Part shown: positions 9,019 through 19,093 of the stretch, in pieces | Numbering within the stretch: position 1 is the stretch's first letter | Layout: every line of letters begins with the position of its first letter | NCBI RefSeq assembly: GCF_000158175.1 | Contig: NZ_DS999411.1 | Coordinates: 2,574,714 to 2,638,713 of the forward strand | Length of the DNA: 64,000 nucleotides | DNA from: Luminiphilus syltensis NOR5-1B | GTDB taxonomy: Bacteria; Pseudomonadota; Gammaproteobacteria; Pseudomonadales; Halieaceae | Reading direction: 5' to 3' | Program-made: the position numbers and the translations under genes | The notes under the pieces: model-generated | What the model was told of the DNA's origin: nothing | Databases searched by the model: none | The model's input: only the letters and a program-made list of their open reading frames with translations

Positions 9019-10109
9019 CGATCCCGGCTATGGTAGCGCTCGATTCGCTCAGGTAGCACCGGGCGAAGTGATTCGGCCAATTTTAGTAAGAGTGTTTCAG
9101 TGGTTTGCCAGTCGATACAGCCATCGGTGACCGATACGCCGTATTCAAGATCCTCGAGATTATCGGGAATTTTTTGATTGCCGGCGTTCAGGTGACTTTC
9201 GAGCATGATGCCGATAATGGAATCGTTGCCATCACAGATCTGGTGGCACACATTTTCGGCCACCAGAGGCTGTAATTCCGGATTTTTTTCGGAGTTGGCG
9301 TGGCTGCAGTCGACCATAATACTTTTCGGGAGTTGCGCTTTTTCCAGGGCTTGCTCACACAGGGTGGTGTGCACGCTATCGTAGTTGGGGCCCCGGGTAC
9401 CACCGCGCAAGACCATGTGGCTATACCGATTACCGCGAGTCTCGAAAACGGAAACTTTACCCTCACTGTTGATGCCGAGAAACCGGTGGGGATTACAGAC
9501 CGATTGCATGGCATTAATGGCCACATCCAGTCCACCATCGGTTCCATTTTTGAAACCCACCGCCGAGGATAGCCCACTGGCCATCTCCCGGTGGGTTTGT
9601 GATTCGGTGGTCCGCGCACCAATGGCGCTCCAGCTGATGAGGTCCTGCATGTATTGTGGCGTTATCGGGTCCAAAGCCTCAGTAGCGGTCGGCAGCCCCT
9701 GATCAAGGATATCCCTGAGTAACGTTCGGCCGAGGCTCAAGCCCGCTTCGATATCGAATGAATCATCCATGTGCGGGTCGTTAATCAGGCCCTTCCAACC
9801 CACTGTAGTTCTGGGCTTTTCGAAGTAGACGCGCATGACGACATACAGCGAGTCTTGCACGTGTTCAGCGAGCTGCTTCAGGCGCTGAGCGTACTCCATC
9901 GCCGCGTTGGGATCATGAATGGAGCAGGGGCCTACCACAATCATCAGACGGTGATCCTCGCGATCGAGTATTCGCTCAATCGTGCGACGCGACTCAGCGA
10001 CAAAATCAAACGTCGAGTCGGCAATGGGAACTGAGGCGCGCAATTCGCTGGGCGCCTTGAGAACGCGTTGCGCCGCGACGTTGACATTGTGGATTCTGGA
10101 GATGTCCAT
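9015..10109 (-). CDS. aroG: 3-deoxy-7-phosphoheptulonate (DAHP) synthase, class I
   Basis: This enzyme condenses phosphoenolpyruvate with erythrose 4-phosphate, the first step of the shikimate pathway. At 364 residues it matches the AroF/G/H type. Visible family stretches are [33 protein letters not shown] with [18 protein letters not shown] and the metal-site segment [13 protein letters not shown]. The allosteric class (Phe, Tyr or Trp sensitive) cannot be decided by eye, so the symbol aroG is only a convenient label. The ATG is at 10109. The gene is convergent with nfuA, with overlapping stops, and divergent from the AddB-like gene. Confidence 0.93.
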   Translation of the reverse strand: MDISRIHNVNVAAQRVLKAPSELRASVPIADSTFDFVAESRRTIERILDREDHRLMIVVGPCSIHDPNAAMEYAQRLKQLAEHVQDSLYVVMRVYFEKPRTTVGWKGLINDPHMDDSFDIEAGLSLGRTLLRDILDQGLPTATEALDPITPQYMQDLISWSAIGARTTESQTHREMASGLSSAVGFKNGTDGGLDVAINAMQSVCNPHRFLGINSEGKVSVFETRGNRYSHMVLRGGTRGPNYDSVHTTLCEQALEKAQLPKSIMVDCSHANSEKNPELQPLVAENVCHQICDGNDSIIGIMLESHLNAGNQKIPDNLEDLEYGVSVTDGCIDWQTTETLLLKLAESLRPVLPERIERYHSRDR

Positions 10110-10230
10110 GCTAAGTTATTCCGTGATTGATTCATTGGGGTCGCGGAGTCTACCCCGAGTCGCCTCCGGCGTCATGTGGTAGCGGGGCACGTCCGCTGCG
10201 GTGTTGGTTCAGAGTAAACAGGGGTTTGGC

Positions 10231-12918
10231 GTGGACGCGCGGCAACATACATTCGTTGATATTGATCCCATCTTAAGCACGCTTGAGAAGGGCGGCATCG
10301 TGTTGACCCCGACCCGGCGTCTGGCTCGTCTGACGATTTCTGAGTGGGCCGCCATTGTTCACAATAATGGTGTTAAGGCGTTGCCACGGCCTGCGGTATA
10401 TCCGGTAGAGGCGTGGTTGACCGAGCGCTGGAGGGGCCTCGTAGAGACGGGCAGATGCGCTCCGAGGCGTTTGCTTACGGCTCTTGAAGAACGCCTGCTC
10501 TGGCAGGAAGTGATCGAACGCGATATGGCGGCGACGGGTTTCAGCCTGCTGCAACCGACTGCGGCGGCCTCAGAGGCCATGCGTTGTCGCGATGTACTGC
10601 TGCGCCATGAGGTTCCGGTGGACGATTTTTCGGTGCGCCGGCTTTTCGGCTGGGATAGCGATTGCCAGCGATTTCTGACGTGGCTCGAGCACTTTGACAC
10701 GGCGCTAATCCAATCCCACCTGGCGACCCAGGCGGATTGCTTGAGGGCCTGTGCGGACGTCGGATCGAGCGAGTCAAATCCCGGCGAGACGGTAGACCTG
10801 TTTCATTGTTATGACCTGCAACCGCTTGTCATCGCAGCGCTCGACAGGCAGGTCCAGGCGCGCTCGATAAGCCCAACGGAACAGCCTGAGACCGCACTGC
10901 CGCCCTTGACGACCTTTCCAACACGGCAGGCTGAGCTTGCAGAGGTCGCACGATGGGCGGCAGATCGACATCGCGCGGGGAAGGGCACAACCGTGATTGT
11001 ACTGGCCGACATGGCCAGCGACCGTGCGCTGCTCGAATACGCGTTGCGTGCTGAGTTTGATTGCCTCGATGCGCGCTACAACGAACTGCCAGTGAACTTT
11101 TCGCTGGGCATGCCACTGTCGGCGACGCCAATGTACCGGTCCCTGCTTTGCGCGCTGCGTTTGATGTTGACATCGGTGGATAGAAGCGATCTGCTATTTC
11201 TGTTTACTTCGCCGTTTCTACCGTTGGCCTGCCGTTCCGAGGAGAGTCCGCAACTACTGGTTATTCAGCAGTTATTTGCCCTGGGTAAGCCAAATCTGGA
11301 ATGCACCGATATTCGCCATTATCTGGCGAAACACGATCCCACGTCTCCATTGATCAGTATCATCGACCGTCAACGCGAGGAGCTTCGCGGCCGGGTGCAG
11401 CTAGGACTGGGTGAATGGCATTCGCTCTTTCGAAGAATGCTCGAGCATTGGGGCTGGCCTGCTCGCGACGGTCTGGATTCACTCGAATTTCAGCAATTTG
11501 ACCGTCTCGACAACGTATTTGATGACTTCGAATCTCTGGCCTCGGTGCGCCCCGAAGTCGCTCTTTCTGAAGCGTTAAACTTGCTGGAGTCGGTTTTGAA
11601 TGACACCGTGTTTCAGCCCAAGACCGAGGCGACTGCCATTCAGGTTTTGGGTCCCAGAGAGGCGACCGGTTTAACATTCGATGCCTTCTGGTTCTGTGGT
11701 GCTCGATCAACGGCAGTACCCGGGGTGCCAAGGCTGCTCGGCTTTATTCCGGCAGCGCTGCAGAATCAATATCACTTTCCGACAGCGGACTACGCCTCCA
11801 TGTTGCAAAAATCAGAGGTGACGCTTCAGGGTTTTCGCGCTGCATCGATCGAGTTTTATGCCAGTTGGTATCAGTTCGAGGATGGGGTTGAGCAATATCC
11901 GAGTCCTGTATTCCCTTCTTGTTCGACGCCCCAGGATATCCCTGACTATTGGTTGCTTCGGACCTCGGCGCAACGCGCTGAGATTCCAATCGACATACTT
12001 GAGGATGATTACGGAATACCCATAGACGCAGAGGACGGGACGTCAGTCGGAGGTTCGGCGATTCTGCGTGAACAGGCGGAATGCCCGTTCAAGGCCTGGG
12101 TTCGGCGCCGCATAGCGGTTTCCGCGCCTGAGCCAGAGCAGTTGGGTTTGTCACCCATAGAGCGTGGAAACCTTCTGCATGCCGTCCTGTATGAGGTTTG
12201 GGGCCGCATTATCAACCGCGATCAACTGCTGGCGCTTTCAATGGATGGCCTGGAAAATCTGGTACGTGGGGTGCTGGATCAAATTTTTGGCGAGCACATT
12301 CATCAGGACGTACGCCGGCGTGTCGGCGCGGCCTGTCTGGAACTCGAGGCCCTTTGCACCTATCGAGTAGTGCTTGATTGGCTGTTATTGGAGCGCTCGA
12401 GAAACGGCGATTTTCAGGTGGTTTCTCGGGAGGATTCCCGACGACTCGATTTGGGTGGCCTAACGTTCTCGTTGCGGGTTGATCGGATTGATCGGCTGGC
12501 CTCGGGTGAAATGCTCATGATCGACTATAAGTCGGGGGGAGTGGGCTCGGCGAGTTACTGGTTTGGAGAGCGGCCGAGCGATCCGCAGTTGCCCGCTTAT
12601 GCACTTTCTCAGGATCGCGTTCAGGGTATTGCCTGGGCCCGACTGAAAGCCGGCGACCTTAAGTTTATTGCGTTGGGCGGGGAATTAGGACTGAACGCGG
12701 AAAAGCCGCTATCGAAGCAGCTCGCCGCTCTGGGCCTGCCGCCTGAAACCACATGGAGCCAAGTTCTCGAGGGTTGGCGAGATGCGCTGACGAATCTTGC
12801 CGCTGAGTTTGGGGAAGGTTATGCGGCGGTCGATCCACAACCTCGGGCCTGCGATTTCTGCGACCTGCAGGGGGTGTGCAGGATTCGCCAGCCGCCGCTG
12901 TCGGAGATGCCCTCGTGA
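10231..12918 (+). CDS. AddB-like PD-(D/E)XK nuclease, probable DNA repair protein
   Basis: This is the nuclease partner of a two-gene helicase-nuclease, similar to AddB and to the TIGR03623 class of probable DNA repair proteins. The protein has ~895 residues. The N-terminal region resembles an inactive helicase fold with no convincing Walker A. The C-terminal RecB-type nuclease shows GNLLHAVLYEVWG, the catalytic MLMIDYKSGG and QLPAYAL. Four cysteines match the AddB iron-staple pattern: one in QAECPFKAW (about residue 618) and three in ACDFCDLQGVC (about 874, 877, 883). GTG at 10231 is preferred because AGGGG precedes it; GTG at 10201 is in frame but lacks an SD. The stop overlaps the next gene's start as GTGA. 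Confidence 0.86.
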   Translation: MDARQHTFVDIDPILSTLEKGGIVLTPTRRLARLTISEWAAIVHNNGVKALPRPAVYPVEAWLTERWRGLVETGRCAPRRLLTALEERLLWQEVIERDMAATGFSLLQPTAAASEAMRCRDVLLRHEVPVDDFSVRRLFGWDSDCQRFLTWLEHFDTALIQSHLATQADCLRACADVGSSESNPGETVDLFHCYDLQPLVIAALDRQVQARSISPTEQPETALPPLTTFPTRQAELAEVARWAADRHRAGKGTTVIVLADMASDRALLEYALRAEFDCLDARYNELPVNFSLGMPLSATPMYRSLLCALRLMLTSVDRSDLLFLFTSPFLPLACRSEESPQLLVIQQLFALGKPNLECTDIRHYLAKHDPTSPLISIIDRQREELRGRVQLGLGEWHSLFRRMLEHWGWPARDGLDSLEFQQFDRLDNVFDDFESLASVRPEVALSEALNLLESVLNDTVFQPKTEATAIQVLGPREATGLTFDAFWFCGARSTAVPGVPRLLGFIPAALQNQYHFPTADYASMLQKSEVTLQGFRAASIEFYASWYQFEDGVEQYPSPVFPSCSTPQDIPDYWLLRTSAQRAEIPIDILEDDYGIPIDAEDGTSVGGSAILREQAECPFKAWVRRRIAVSAPEPEQLGLSPIERGNLLHAVLYEVWGRIINRDQLLALSMDGLENLVRGVLDQIFGEHIHQDVRRRVGAACLELEALCTYRVVLDWLLLERSRNGDFQVVSREDSRRLDLGGLTFSLRVDRIDRLASGEMLMIDYKSGGVGSASYWFGERPSDPQLPAYALSQDRVQGIAWARLKAGDLKFIALGGELGLNAEKPLSKQLAALGLPPETTWSQVLEGWRDALTNLAAEFGEGYAAVDPQPRACDFCDLQGVCRIRQPPLSEMPS

Positions 12919-15900
12919 GTGATCAGTTAATCCGGGAGCAGGCGATTGATCCGGATAGGAGTGTTTGTGTGACGGCCCCTGCGGGGTCGGGTAAGACCGC
13001 CTTGTTGACCCAGCGCTTTATGGCGTTGATGCCCCGGGTGGCAAAGCTCGAGCAAATACTGGCACTTACCTTTACCCGAAAGGCGGCGGCAGAGATGCGT
13101 GCGCGAATCCTCAGTGAACTCGACGCGGCGCGTGATAACAGGCCTGTTAATGATGATTTTGAGCGGCAAAGTCGACAGTTGGCATCGACTGCGCTGGATC
13201 ATGCCACCAGCATGGGTTGGTCACTGCAAGCGGACGGGTTCAATATTCGGACCATCGATAGCTTCTGCGCTTACCTGACTCGCCACATGCCCATACTGAG
13301 TGAGTCGGGCGGGCTTATGCAGACTGCCGATGATGCCAGGCCGCTTTATGAAGAGGCGGTGAGAGCACTATTTCAGTCGGTGGGGGAGCCCAATCCAACC
13401 GGGGAGGCGCTGGCGGCTCTGCTGCTGGCCTACCATAATAACTGGGCTCGCTTGAGTGAGATGCTGGTTGAGTTATTGGGCAGGAGAGGTGATTGGGCCG
13501 GTCTTCTGGGTCATCATAATAATCCACAGGCGGCCGAGCAGGCGGTTAACCGCGCTGTCGCAGAGCTCGTATCGACCCAGCTCGCAAAGGTGGGCAAACA
13601 GATCGCCCGTTATTCCGACTTTCAGGAGCTGTGCGAGGGTGCGGCGGGCCGGCTCAGAACGCGTCACGATTCCCATCAGGCCACGGCTCGAACCCTGAAG
13701 CCGCCGGCTCACGCTCCACTCGAACTTAGCGCCGATCCCGAGCACCTTGAACAGTGGCGGTTCGTCGCCTCTCTGGTGCTCACGGGCGGTGACCAGGTAC
13801 GCAAGGGCGGCGGTGTGACGGTTGACATTGGCTTTTCCGCGGAATCGGATGAAGCAAAGCGTCTTAAGCAGCGCTTTGTCGCTATCCTCGACGCCGTACG
13901 CGCTGATGATTCGCTGCGTCGCGAGTGGGTAGAACTGCGGCGTCTACCCAGTATGGATGCCAGTGCCGAGGGGTGGCAGTTGGTGCTCCACCTGTCGCAC
14001 TTACTGCCGGTGCTACAGGCTCACTTACTGCTGGTTTTCCGTCAGAGGTCCCAGGTTGATCATGCCCATGTTGCCCTTGCGGCGGAAATGGCCCTCGGTG
14101 ATGAGGAGGCGCCTACCGATCTCGCATTGCGGCTCGACTACCAGCTTGAGCATATTCTCGTTGACGAGTTTCAGGATACGTCGTTGCCACAGTTTCGACT
14201 GCTCGAGCGGCTTACCCGCGGCTGGCAAGAGCACAATTCCGGTGCGGCTATACCCCGGACCCTTTTCATCGTCGGAGACGGAATGCAGTCCATTTACGGC
14301 TTCCGTGACGCCAACGTAGAACTTTTTCTCCGGGCAAGAACACGGGGCATTAGCGATATTCCCCTGGTGCCGCTTTATCTGTCACGGAATTTTCGTTCGC
14401 AGGCGGGTATTGTCGACTGGGTCAACGCCACGTTCTCGCGACTCTTTCCCGAGCAAGAGGATTCCGTAAAAGGAGGTGTCGTACACAGTCCGGCAGAAGC
14501 CACGCGCGAAAAGACGTCGGGAGCTGCGGTCTCGGTAGCACTGTTTCCGAAGCAGCGTGGCGCCGTTGAAGCCTCATTTATTGCCGAACAGATCGCCGAT
14601 ATACAAGCCCATGAGCCGACCGCGAGTATTGCCATACTCGGGCGTACCCGATCGAATCTGCAGCCGGTTATTCACGCGCTGAAAGCCCGCGGCCTACCCT
14701 TCACCGGGAGAGATCTGGATCCGCTGGACGAGTCCGTGGTGATTACGGATTTGATGTCGCTGTGTCGCTGGCTCGCCAATCCAGCAGACAGCGTCGCGGC
14801 ACTCGGCTTGCTGCGAGCTCCCTTTTGCGGCCTTCGACTTGCGGACCTGCAGACCTTATTGGAGGGCGTTGCCAGACCGCTGCCCCTGCTTGCCGTGCTC
14901 GACGCCGCCCCCGCAAGGCTGCACGCCGCTGAGGCCGCCCGTGCAACACATCTGCGAACCACTCTGTCTTGGGCTAGAGAGAAGCGCGGTCGTTTAGCAT
15001 TGGATATTTGGATCGAACAAATCTGGCAGCGTCTGGCGATGTCTGCGGTTACGCCAGTGGATCGTCTGATTGAGGCGCGAGCCTTTTTTGATCTGCTGCG
15101 CGAGGCCGAGCGACAGGGTGTCGGTTTGGATATTGCATGGCTGGAGTACGAAGTGGCTCGACTGTACGCGCCGCAAGGCGCGCAGCAAACGAGTATCGAA
15201 TTAATGACCCTGCATAAGGCCAAGGGTCTGGAGTTCGATTATGTGTTCATTCCGCGGCTTGATCGACCATCGCGCGCGGATACGCGGCAACTTTTAAGCT
15301 GGAATTTGCACCAGGGGCCTGAGGGTCCGGAGGTGTTGATCGCCGCTGACGATAGCAGCGAAAACGGCGACCCGACGCTGTATCAGTATCTGGTGTGGTT
15401 GCAGCGACAACGAACCGAGGCGGAAATTCGTCGCTTGCTCTACGTCGGTATTACCCGTGGCCGTCGTCGTGTCTGGTTGAGCGGTGAGGTTGAATCCGAG
15501 GGTCAGGAATACCGGATGCCCGGCGAGAAATCGCTGTTGGGCATGGTAATTTCCGCCACCGATGAAGTCGTTGATTTCAGCACTGGGCCGGGTAGCACCG
15601 AACCGATCGAACCCTCGCCCGCGGTTTTCATGCGATTGAAGTCGGTACCGAGAGGCCGCGAGGTCGACTCTGTCAACGCCGGTCTCTCTAATGCCAATCG
15701 TCCCGAGATTCTTGCGGTTAACGATAACCGCGTTGATCGCGCGGTGGGTACAGCCATGCACAGGGGGCTGGAGCTTGTCGCCAGATATCCGGAGCTGCCT
15801 GCACAATGCACTGCACAGCTCAGCACCGCGATACGCTACAGCCTGCTGCAATCCGGATTAGTTGGTGACATCGAGGCCGCACAGCAACGGGTTGAATGGT

Positions 15901-16256
15901 TGCTCAATCAAGCGCTTGGCGATGCCACCGGGCGCTGGATTCTTGCACAGCACGAGGAGGCGCACTGCGAATTGGCGATTGTCTCCGGGTCGGGCGAGTT
16001 CGGGGAAAGCGTGATTGATCGTACCTTCGTGGACAGGGCGACCGGGGAGCGATGGATTATCGATTACAAAACCAGCGGACCCGGGGAGGGGCAAAGCGTA
16101 GAGTCTTTTTATTCATATTTATCAGCACGATACAAGGATCAGCTAAAGCGTTATGCCAATATTATGGAGGCGTTGACCGCGTCTCCAATGCCGGTTCGAT
16201 GCGGGCTGTACTGTCCCGCCGTGCCGGCGATAATAGAGGTAGATGTGACGTGCTAA
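12915..16256 (+). CDS. AddA-like UvrD/RecB-family helicase-nuclease
   Basis: This SF1 helicase with a C-terminal RecB nuclease probably resects double-strand ends together with the preceding gene product. Of 1113 residues, the helicase motifs are plain: TAPAGSGKT (I), ALTFTRKAAAEMR (Ia), ILVDEFQDTS (II), IVGDGMQSIYGFRDA (III), LSRNFRSQ (IV), LMTLHKAKGLEFDYVF (V) and LLYVGITRGRRRVW (VI). The nuclease has VGTAMHRGLE, the catalytic WIIDYKTSG and QLKRYANIM. Start GTG 12915 overlaps the upstream TGA and has GGAG eight bases before it; an in-frame ATG at 12876 lies inside the AddB-like gene and is less likely. No recC or recD is nearby, so an AddAB-type rather than RecBCD complex is inferred. Confidence 0.9.
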   Translation: MSDQLIREQAIDPDRSVCVTAPAGSGKTALLTQRFMALMPRVAKLEQILALTFTRKAAAEMRARILSELDAARDNRPVNDDFERQSRQLASTALDHATSMGWSLQADGFNIRTIDSFCAYLTRHMPILSESGGLMQTADDARPLYEEAVRALFQSVGEPNPTGEALAALLLAYHNNWARLSEMLVELLGRRGDWAGLLGHHNNPQAAEQAVNRAVAELVSTQLAKVGKQIARYSDFQELCEGAAGRLRTRHDSHQATARTLKPPAHAPLELSADPEHLEQWRFVASLVLTGGDQVRKGGGVTVDIGFSAESDEAKRLKQRFVAILDAVRADDSLRREWVELRRLPSMDASAEGWQLVLHLSHLLPVLQAHLLLVFRQRSQVDHAHVALAAEMALGDEEAPTDLALRLDYQLEHILVDEFQDTSLPQFRLLERLTRGWQEHNSGAAIPRTLFIVGDGMQSIYGFRDANVELFLRARTRGISDIPLVPLYLSRNFRSQAGIVDWVNATFSRLFPEQEDSVKGGVVHSPAEATREKTSGAAVSVALFPKQRGAVEASFIAEQIADIQAHEPTASIAILGRTRSNLQPVIHALKARGLPFTGRDLDPLDESVVITDLMSLCRWLANPADSVAALGLLRAPFCGLRLADLQTLLEGVARPLPLLAVLDAAPARLHAAEAARATHLRTTLSWAREKRGRLALDIWIEQIWQRLAMSAVTPVDRLIEARAFFDLLREAERQGVGLDIAWLEYEVARLYAPQGAQQTSIELMTLHKAKGLEFDYVFIPRLDRPSRADTRQLLSWNLHQGPEGPEVLIAADDSSENGDPTLYQYLVWLQRQRTEAEIRRLLYVGITRGRRRVWLSGEVESEGQEYRMPGEKSLLGMVISATDEVVDFSTGPGSTEPIEPSPAVFMRLKSVPRGREVDSVNAGLSNANRPEILAVNDNRVDRAVGTAMHRGLELVARYPELPAQCTAQLSTAIRYSLLQSGLVGDIEAAQQRVEWLLNQALGDATGRWILAQHEEAHCELAIVSGSGEFGESVIDRTFVDRATGERWIIDYKTSGPGEGQSVESFYSYLSARYKDQLKRYANIMEALTASPMPVRCGLYCPAVPAIIEVDVTC

Positions 16257-16307
16257 TGTCAAGCTGGCAGGCGGTGGGGCTTTTCGGCTAGGCTTGCTGC
16301 AATCGAT

Positions 16308-17975
16308 GTGTGGGGTGGTGGTTTGTCAAAACGTAAGACGTTGAAGAAACTGGAGAAAATGCTGGAGACTGCGACCTCTTATACGGAGTGGCGGGATGCG
16401 GCGATTGCTACCGATGAACTGTCGGGTATGGCGGCCTGGCGTAAAGAGGAGCACACGGATCTTTACGACTATGCCCAGATCCGGCTGCGCTTGGACCGGT
16501 TGCGAAATCTGCGGGCGAGAAAGGACTGGCATGGGCTGTTGTATGCGCTCAATGAAGGTATCCATGGCAACATGGGGGGTATGGGCAAAAGCATTCTTCA
16601 TCGGCGCGCCCGGTTTGGCACCAAGAAACTGATCGAGGACTACATCTCCGCGATAGATGAATCGCTGCGCATTATCGCCGATCTGCCCGATAGCGTTATT
16701 CCTGCACAGCAAAAGAGCGATTTTTTTTATCGCTGCAATATTTGCTTTGGCCGTTCGGCATTGATGCTCAGCGGTGGCGGCGCGCTCGGTTTTCTTCATC
16801 TTGGCGTTGTGAATACGCTGCTCGAACAGGGCCTGTTGCCCCGCGTTATCTCCGGGTCGAGCGCCGGATCGATTGTGGCCGGGTTACTGGCATGCCACAC
16901 CGATGAGGAGATGGGGCGATTCCGGGATGGGAAACTGGTTCATTTGGAGGCCCGCAGCGAAGCGGGATTGTTCCGTCGCCTGTTCCTCGGTGCAGGCCCC
17001 AGACTGACGACTGACGACGTCGAGGCTATTATTGCTCGTCTGGTTCCGGACCTCACCTTCGAGGAGGCTTATGCCAAAACCGGACGGCAGGTGAGTATCA
17101 CGGTAGCTCCGGCGGAGCCCCATCAGCGTTCGCGCTTATTAAACGCAGTCACCTCGCCGAGCGTGTATATTCGTTCGGCCATTCTGGCTTCCTGTGCAGT
17201 GCCGGGGGTCTTTTCTCCGGTAATGCTGATGGCCAAGAATATGTACGGTGAGCCACAGCCCTACCTTCCTGGCCGTCGCTGGATCGATGGCTCGGTCGCC
17301 GACGATCTTCCCGCCAAGCGGTTGTCACGCCTTTTTTCGACCAATCACTACATTGTCAGCATGGTAAACCCTGTCGCTACCGCTTTTATCCGGGGTGACG
17401 GCGACCGAAATCCACTCACCAAGGCGGCGGGGACCCTGGGCGTTGGTATGGGTCGGGAAGTGCTGAACTTCTATCGGGATATCGCCCAGCGCCAGGGAGA
17501 TAACTGGCCCCGATTCAACATGATGCTGCACGGTATTCACGCCATGCTGGATCAGGAATACAGCGGGGATATCAATATTGTTCCCAGTCTGCGCATGGCG
17601 AATCCAGTCCGCTTACTGTCGCACCTGACCGAGAAAGAGCTGGTCGCTTTGATTGCGGAGGGGGAGCGCTCCTGCTACCCCAGGGTTGAGGCTATCCGAT
17701 GCTGCACGATGATCTCGAGAACGCTGGAGGAGATTCTCTATCGTTTCGAGTACGGCGATCTTCGGCCCGATCCAAAGAAATACCGCCGACCCCGCAGTGG
17801 GCGTCGCCGCCCGGCACCGACAGCCGCGCAGCTCAGATTGCTCAACGAAGAGGAGTCAGGACAGTCGGGCCCGCAAAGTAAGAAGAAAGCGCCTCAGCGC
17901 AAAAAGCGCGCAACGACCCGTGTCAAATCGGCAAAAAAACGGACTGAGAGTAAGCCGGAGAAGACGTCCGCGTAA
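16308..17975 (+). CDS. DUF3336-patatin phospholipase/lipase with basic C-terminal tail
   Basis: A predicted patatin-fold acyl hydrolase acting on lipids. Residues 1-~145 match DUF3336, the domain that precedes patatin in yeast Tgl3/4/5 lipases and many bacterial homologues. The patatin domain has the oxyanion loop SGGGALGF (155-162), nucleophile GSSAG with Ser185, and the dyad aspartate in WIDGSVADD. The last ~65 residues are unusually Lys/Arg rich, a possible membrane-, nucleic-acid- or polyanion-contacting tail. No signal peptide is seen. The start is uncertain: GTG 16308 opens the frame, and TTG 16323 behind a GGGGTGGTGG stretch is an alternative. It follows the helicase gene by 51 bases. 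Substrate unknown. Confidence 0.86.
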   Translation: MWGGGLSKRKTLKKLEKMLETATSYTEWRDAAIATDELSGMAAWRKEEHTDLYDYAQIRLRLDRLRNLRARKDWHGLLYALNEGIHGNMGGMGKSILHRRARFGTKKLIEDYISAIDESLRIIADLPDSVIPAQQKSDFFYRCNICFGRSALMLSGGGALGFLHLGVVNTLLEQGLLPRVISGSSAGSIVAGLLACHTDEEMGRFRDGKLVHLEARSEAGLFRRLFLGAGPRLTTDDVEAIIARLVPDLTFEEAYAKTGRQVSITVAPAEPHQRSRLLNAVTSPSVYIRSAILASCAVPGVFSPVMLMAKNMYGEPQPYLPGRRWIDGSVADDLPAKRLSRLFSTNHYIVSMVNPVATAFIRGDGDRNPLTKAAGTLGVGMGREVLNFYRDIAQRQGDNWPRFNMMLHGIHAMLDQEYSGDINIVPSLRMANPVRLLSHLTEKELVALIAEGERSCYPRVEAIRCCTMISRTLEEILYRFEYGDLRPDPKKYRRPRSGRRRPAPTAAQLRLLNEEESGQSGPQSKKKAPQRKKRATTRVKSAKKRTESKPEKTSA

Positions 17976-18076
17976 GCAGATTCGTCGCATTGAAAGGGCA
18001 CTGGTCGTGCCCGTCAACGTGGCGTCCCTACCCGTCGGGGCGTGAAACTGACCGTTGGGGCTGGTTAGCGCGATCC

Positions 18077-19093
18077 CTATTGAATGAACCCGACACCGAG
18101 ATCAGCTAGGGGCTTCACCTGCTCGCCGCGGGATAAGGCCTCTTCGCTGGAGGCGTTCCCTTGAAGTGCGCGTTTTTTTACGCCCTGCAGAATGGCTGCA
18201 AGTCGGAAAAAGCAAAACGCAATATAGAAGTTCCAATCAGGTATGGCTGCTCGGCCGGTGCGTTCGCAATACTGCTGAATATAGACATCGTCCGAGGGAA
18301 TGGAGAGCGCAGCACGATCGACGTCGGCAAGTCCACTGACGCCTCCGTCCCGGGGCAACTGCCACGCCATGACCTGATACGCCAGATCGGCGATGGGGTT
18401 GCCCAGTGTTGATAACTCCCAATCGAGCACCCCGATGATTTTCATTTCCGTGGGGTGGAACATGACATTGTCGAGGCGATAGTCACCGTGTACCAACGCC
18501 ACGCGGCCATCGTCTTCGGGCATATTCTCGGGCAGCCACTTCAATAGTATTTCCATCGATTCGATGGTTTCGGTTTCGGATGCGCGGTATTGTTTGGTCC
18601 AACGGCTGACCTGGCGCTCAAAGTAATTACCGGGGCGCCCGTAATCCCCCAAACCAACAGCATCAACATCAACCTCGTGCAGTGCTGCCAGAACCCGATT
18701 CATCTCATCGTAGGCCTGGGCGCGCTCGCTGTTGGATAGCTCGGGCAGAGCGGGATCCCAAAAGACTCGCCCTTCGATAAACTCCATGACATAAAACATG
18801 GAGCCAATAACCGACTCGTCTTCGCACAAAGCGATGGGCTTGGCGACGGGGACTTGTGAGCCATAAAGCGCTGAAATAACCTTGAATTCGCGATCTACCG
18901 CATGGGCAGATTTGAGCAGTTCTCCCGGTGGTTTCCGACGCAAAACATACTGCTGCGCTCCCGCGGTCAGCTTGAAGGTTGGGTTGGACTGGCCCCCTGC
19001 AAATTTTTCAGCCTGAAGTGATCCGTCGAAATCTCCAACGTGCTCTCGAAGCCAGGCATCAAGGGCGGGCAGATCCATTGTTTGCGTTGTCAT
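18077..19093 (-). CDS. APH-fold kinase, phosphotransferase family (ACAD10/11- and LvaA-like)
   Basis: A 338-residue cytoplasmic kinase of the aminoglycoside-phosphotransferase fold. It shows the N-lobe FAGGQSNPTFKL, the catalytic Brenner loop HGDYRLDN and the metal-binding DWELSTLGNP. This subgroup resembles the kinase domain of ACAD10/11 and bacterial LvaA, which phosphorylates 4-hydroxyacyl-CoA, far more than antibiotic-resistance enzymes. An acyl-CoA dehydrogenase is encoded 4 kb away, which supports a lipid-catabolic role, though on the other strand and not in one operon. GAGGAG lies close before the ATG. Convergent with the patatin gene; a 6-bp hairpin without T tract lies between (17996-18012). 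Antibiotic resistance should not be inferred. Confidence 0.83.
   Translation of the reverse strand: MTTQTMDLPALDAWLREHVGDFDGSLQAEKFAGGQSNPTFKLTAGAQQYVLRRKPPGELLKSAHAVDREFKVISALYGSQVPVAKPIALCEDESVIGSMFYVMEFIEGRVFWDPALPELSNSERAQAYDEMNRVLAALHEVDVDAVGLGDYGRPGNYFERQVSRWTKQYRASETETIESMEILLKWLPENMPEDDGRVALVHGDYRLDNVMFHPTEMKIIGVLDWELSTLGNPIADLAYQVMAWQLPRDGGVSGLADVDRAALSIPSDDVYIQQYCERTGRAAIPDWNFYIAFCFFRLAAILQGVKKRALQGNASSEEALSRGEQVKPLADLGVGFIQ

Noticed and set aside
17996-18012. Hairpin GGGCAC-tggtc-GTGCCC between convergent genes
   Set aside because: Only six pairs and no T tract on either side, so a terminator call is not justified.
18077-19093. Aminoglycoside resistance gene
   Set aside because: Shares the kinase fold, but the sequence style fits the ACAD10/11-LvaA group and no resistance context exists.
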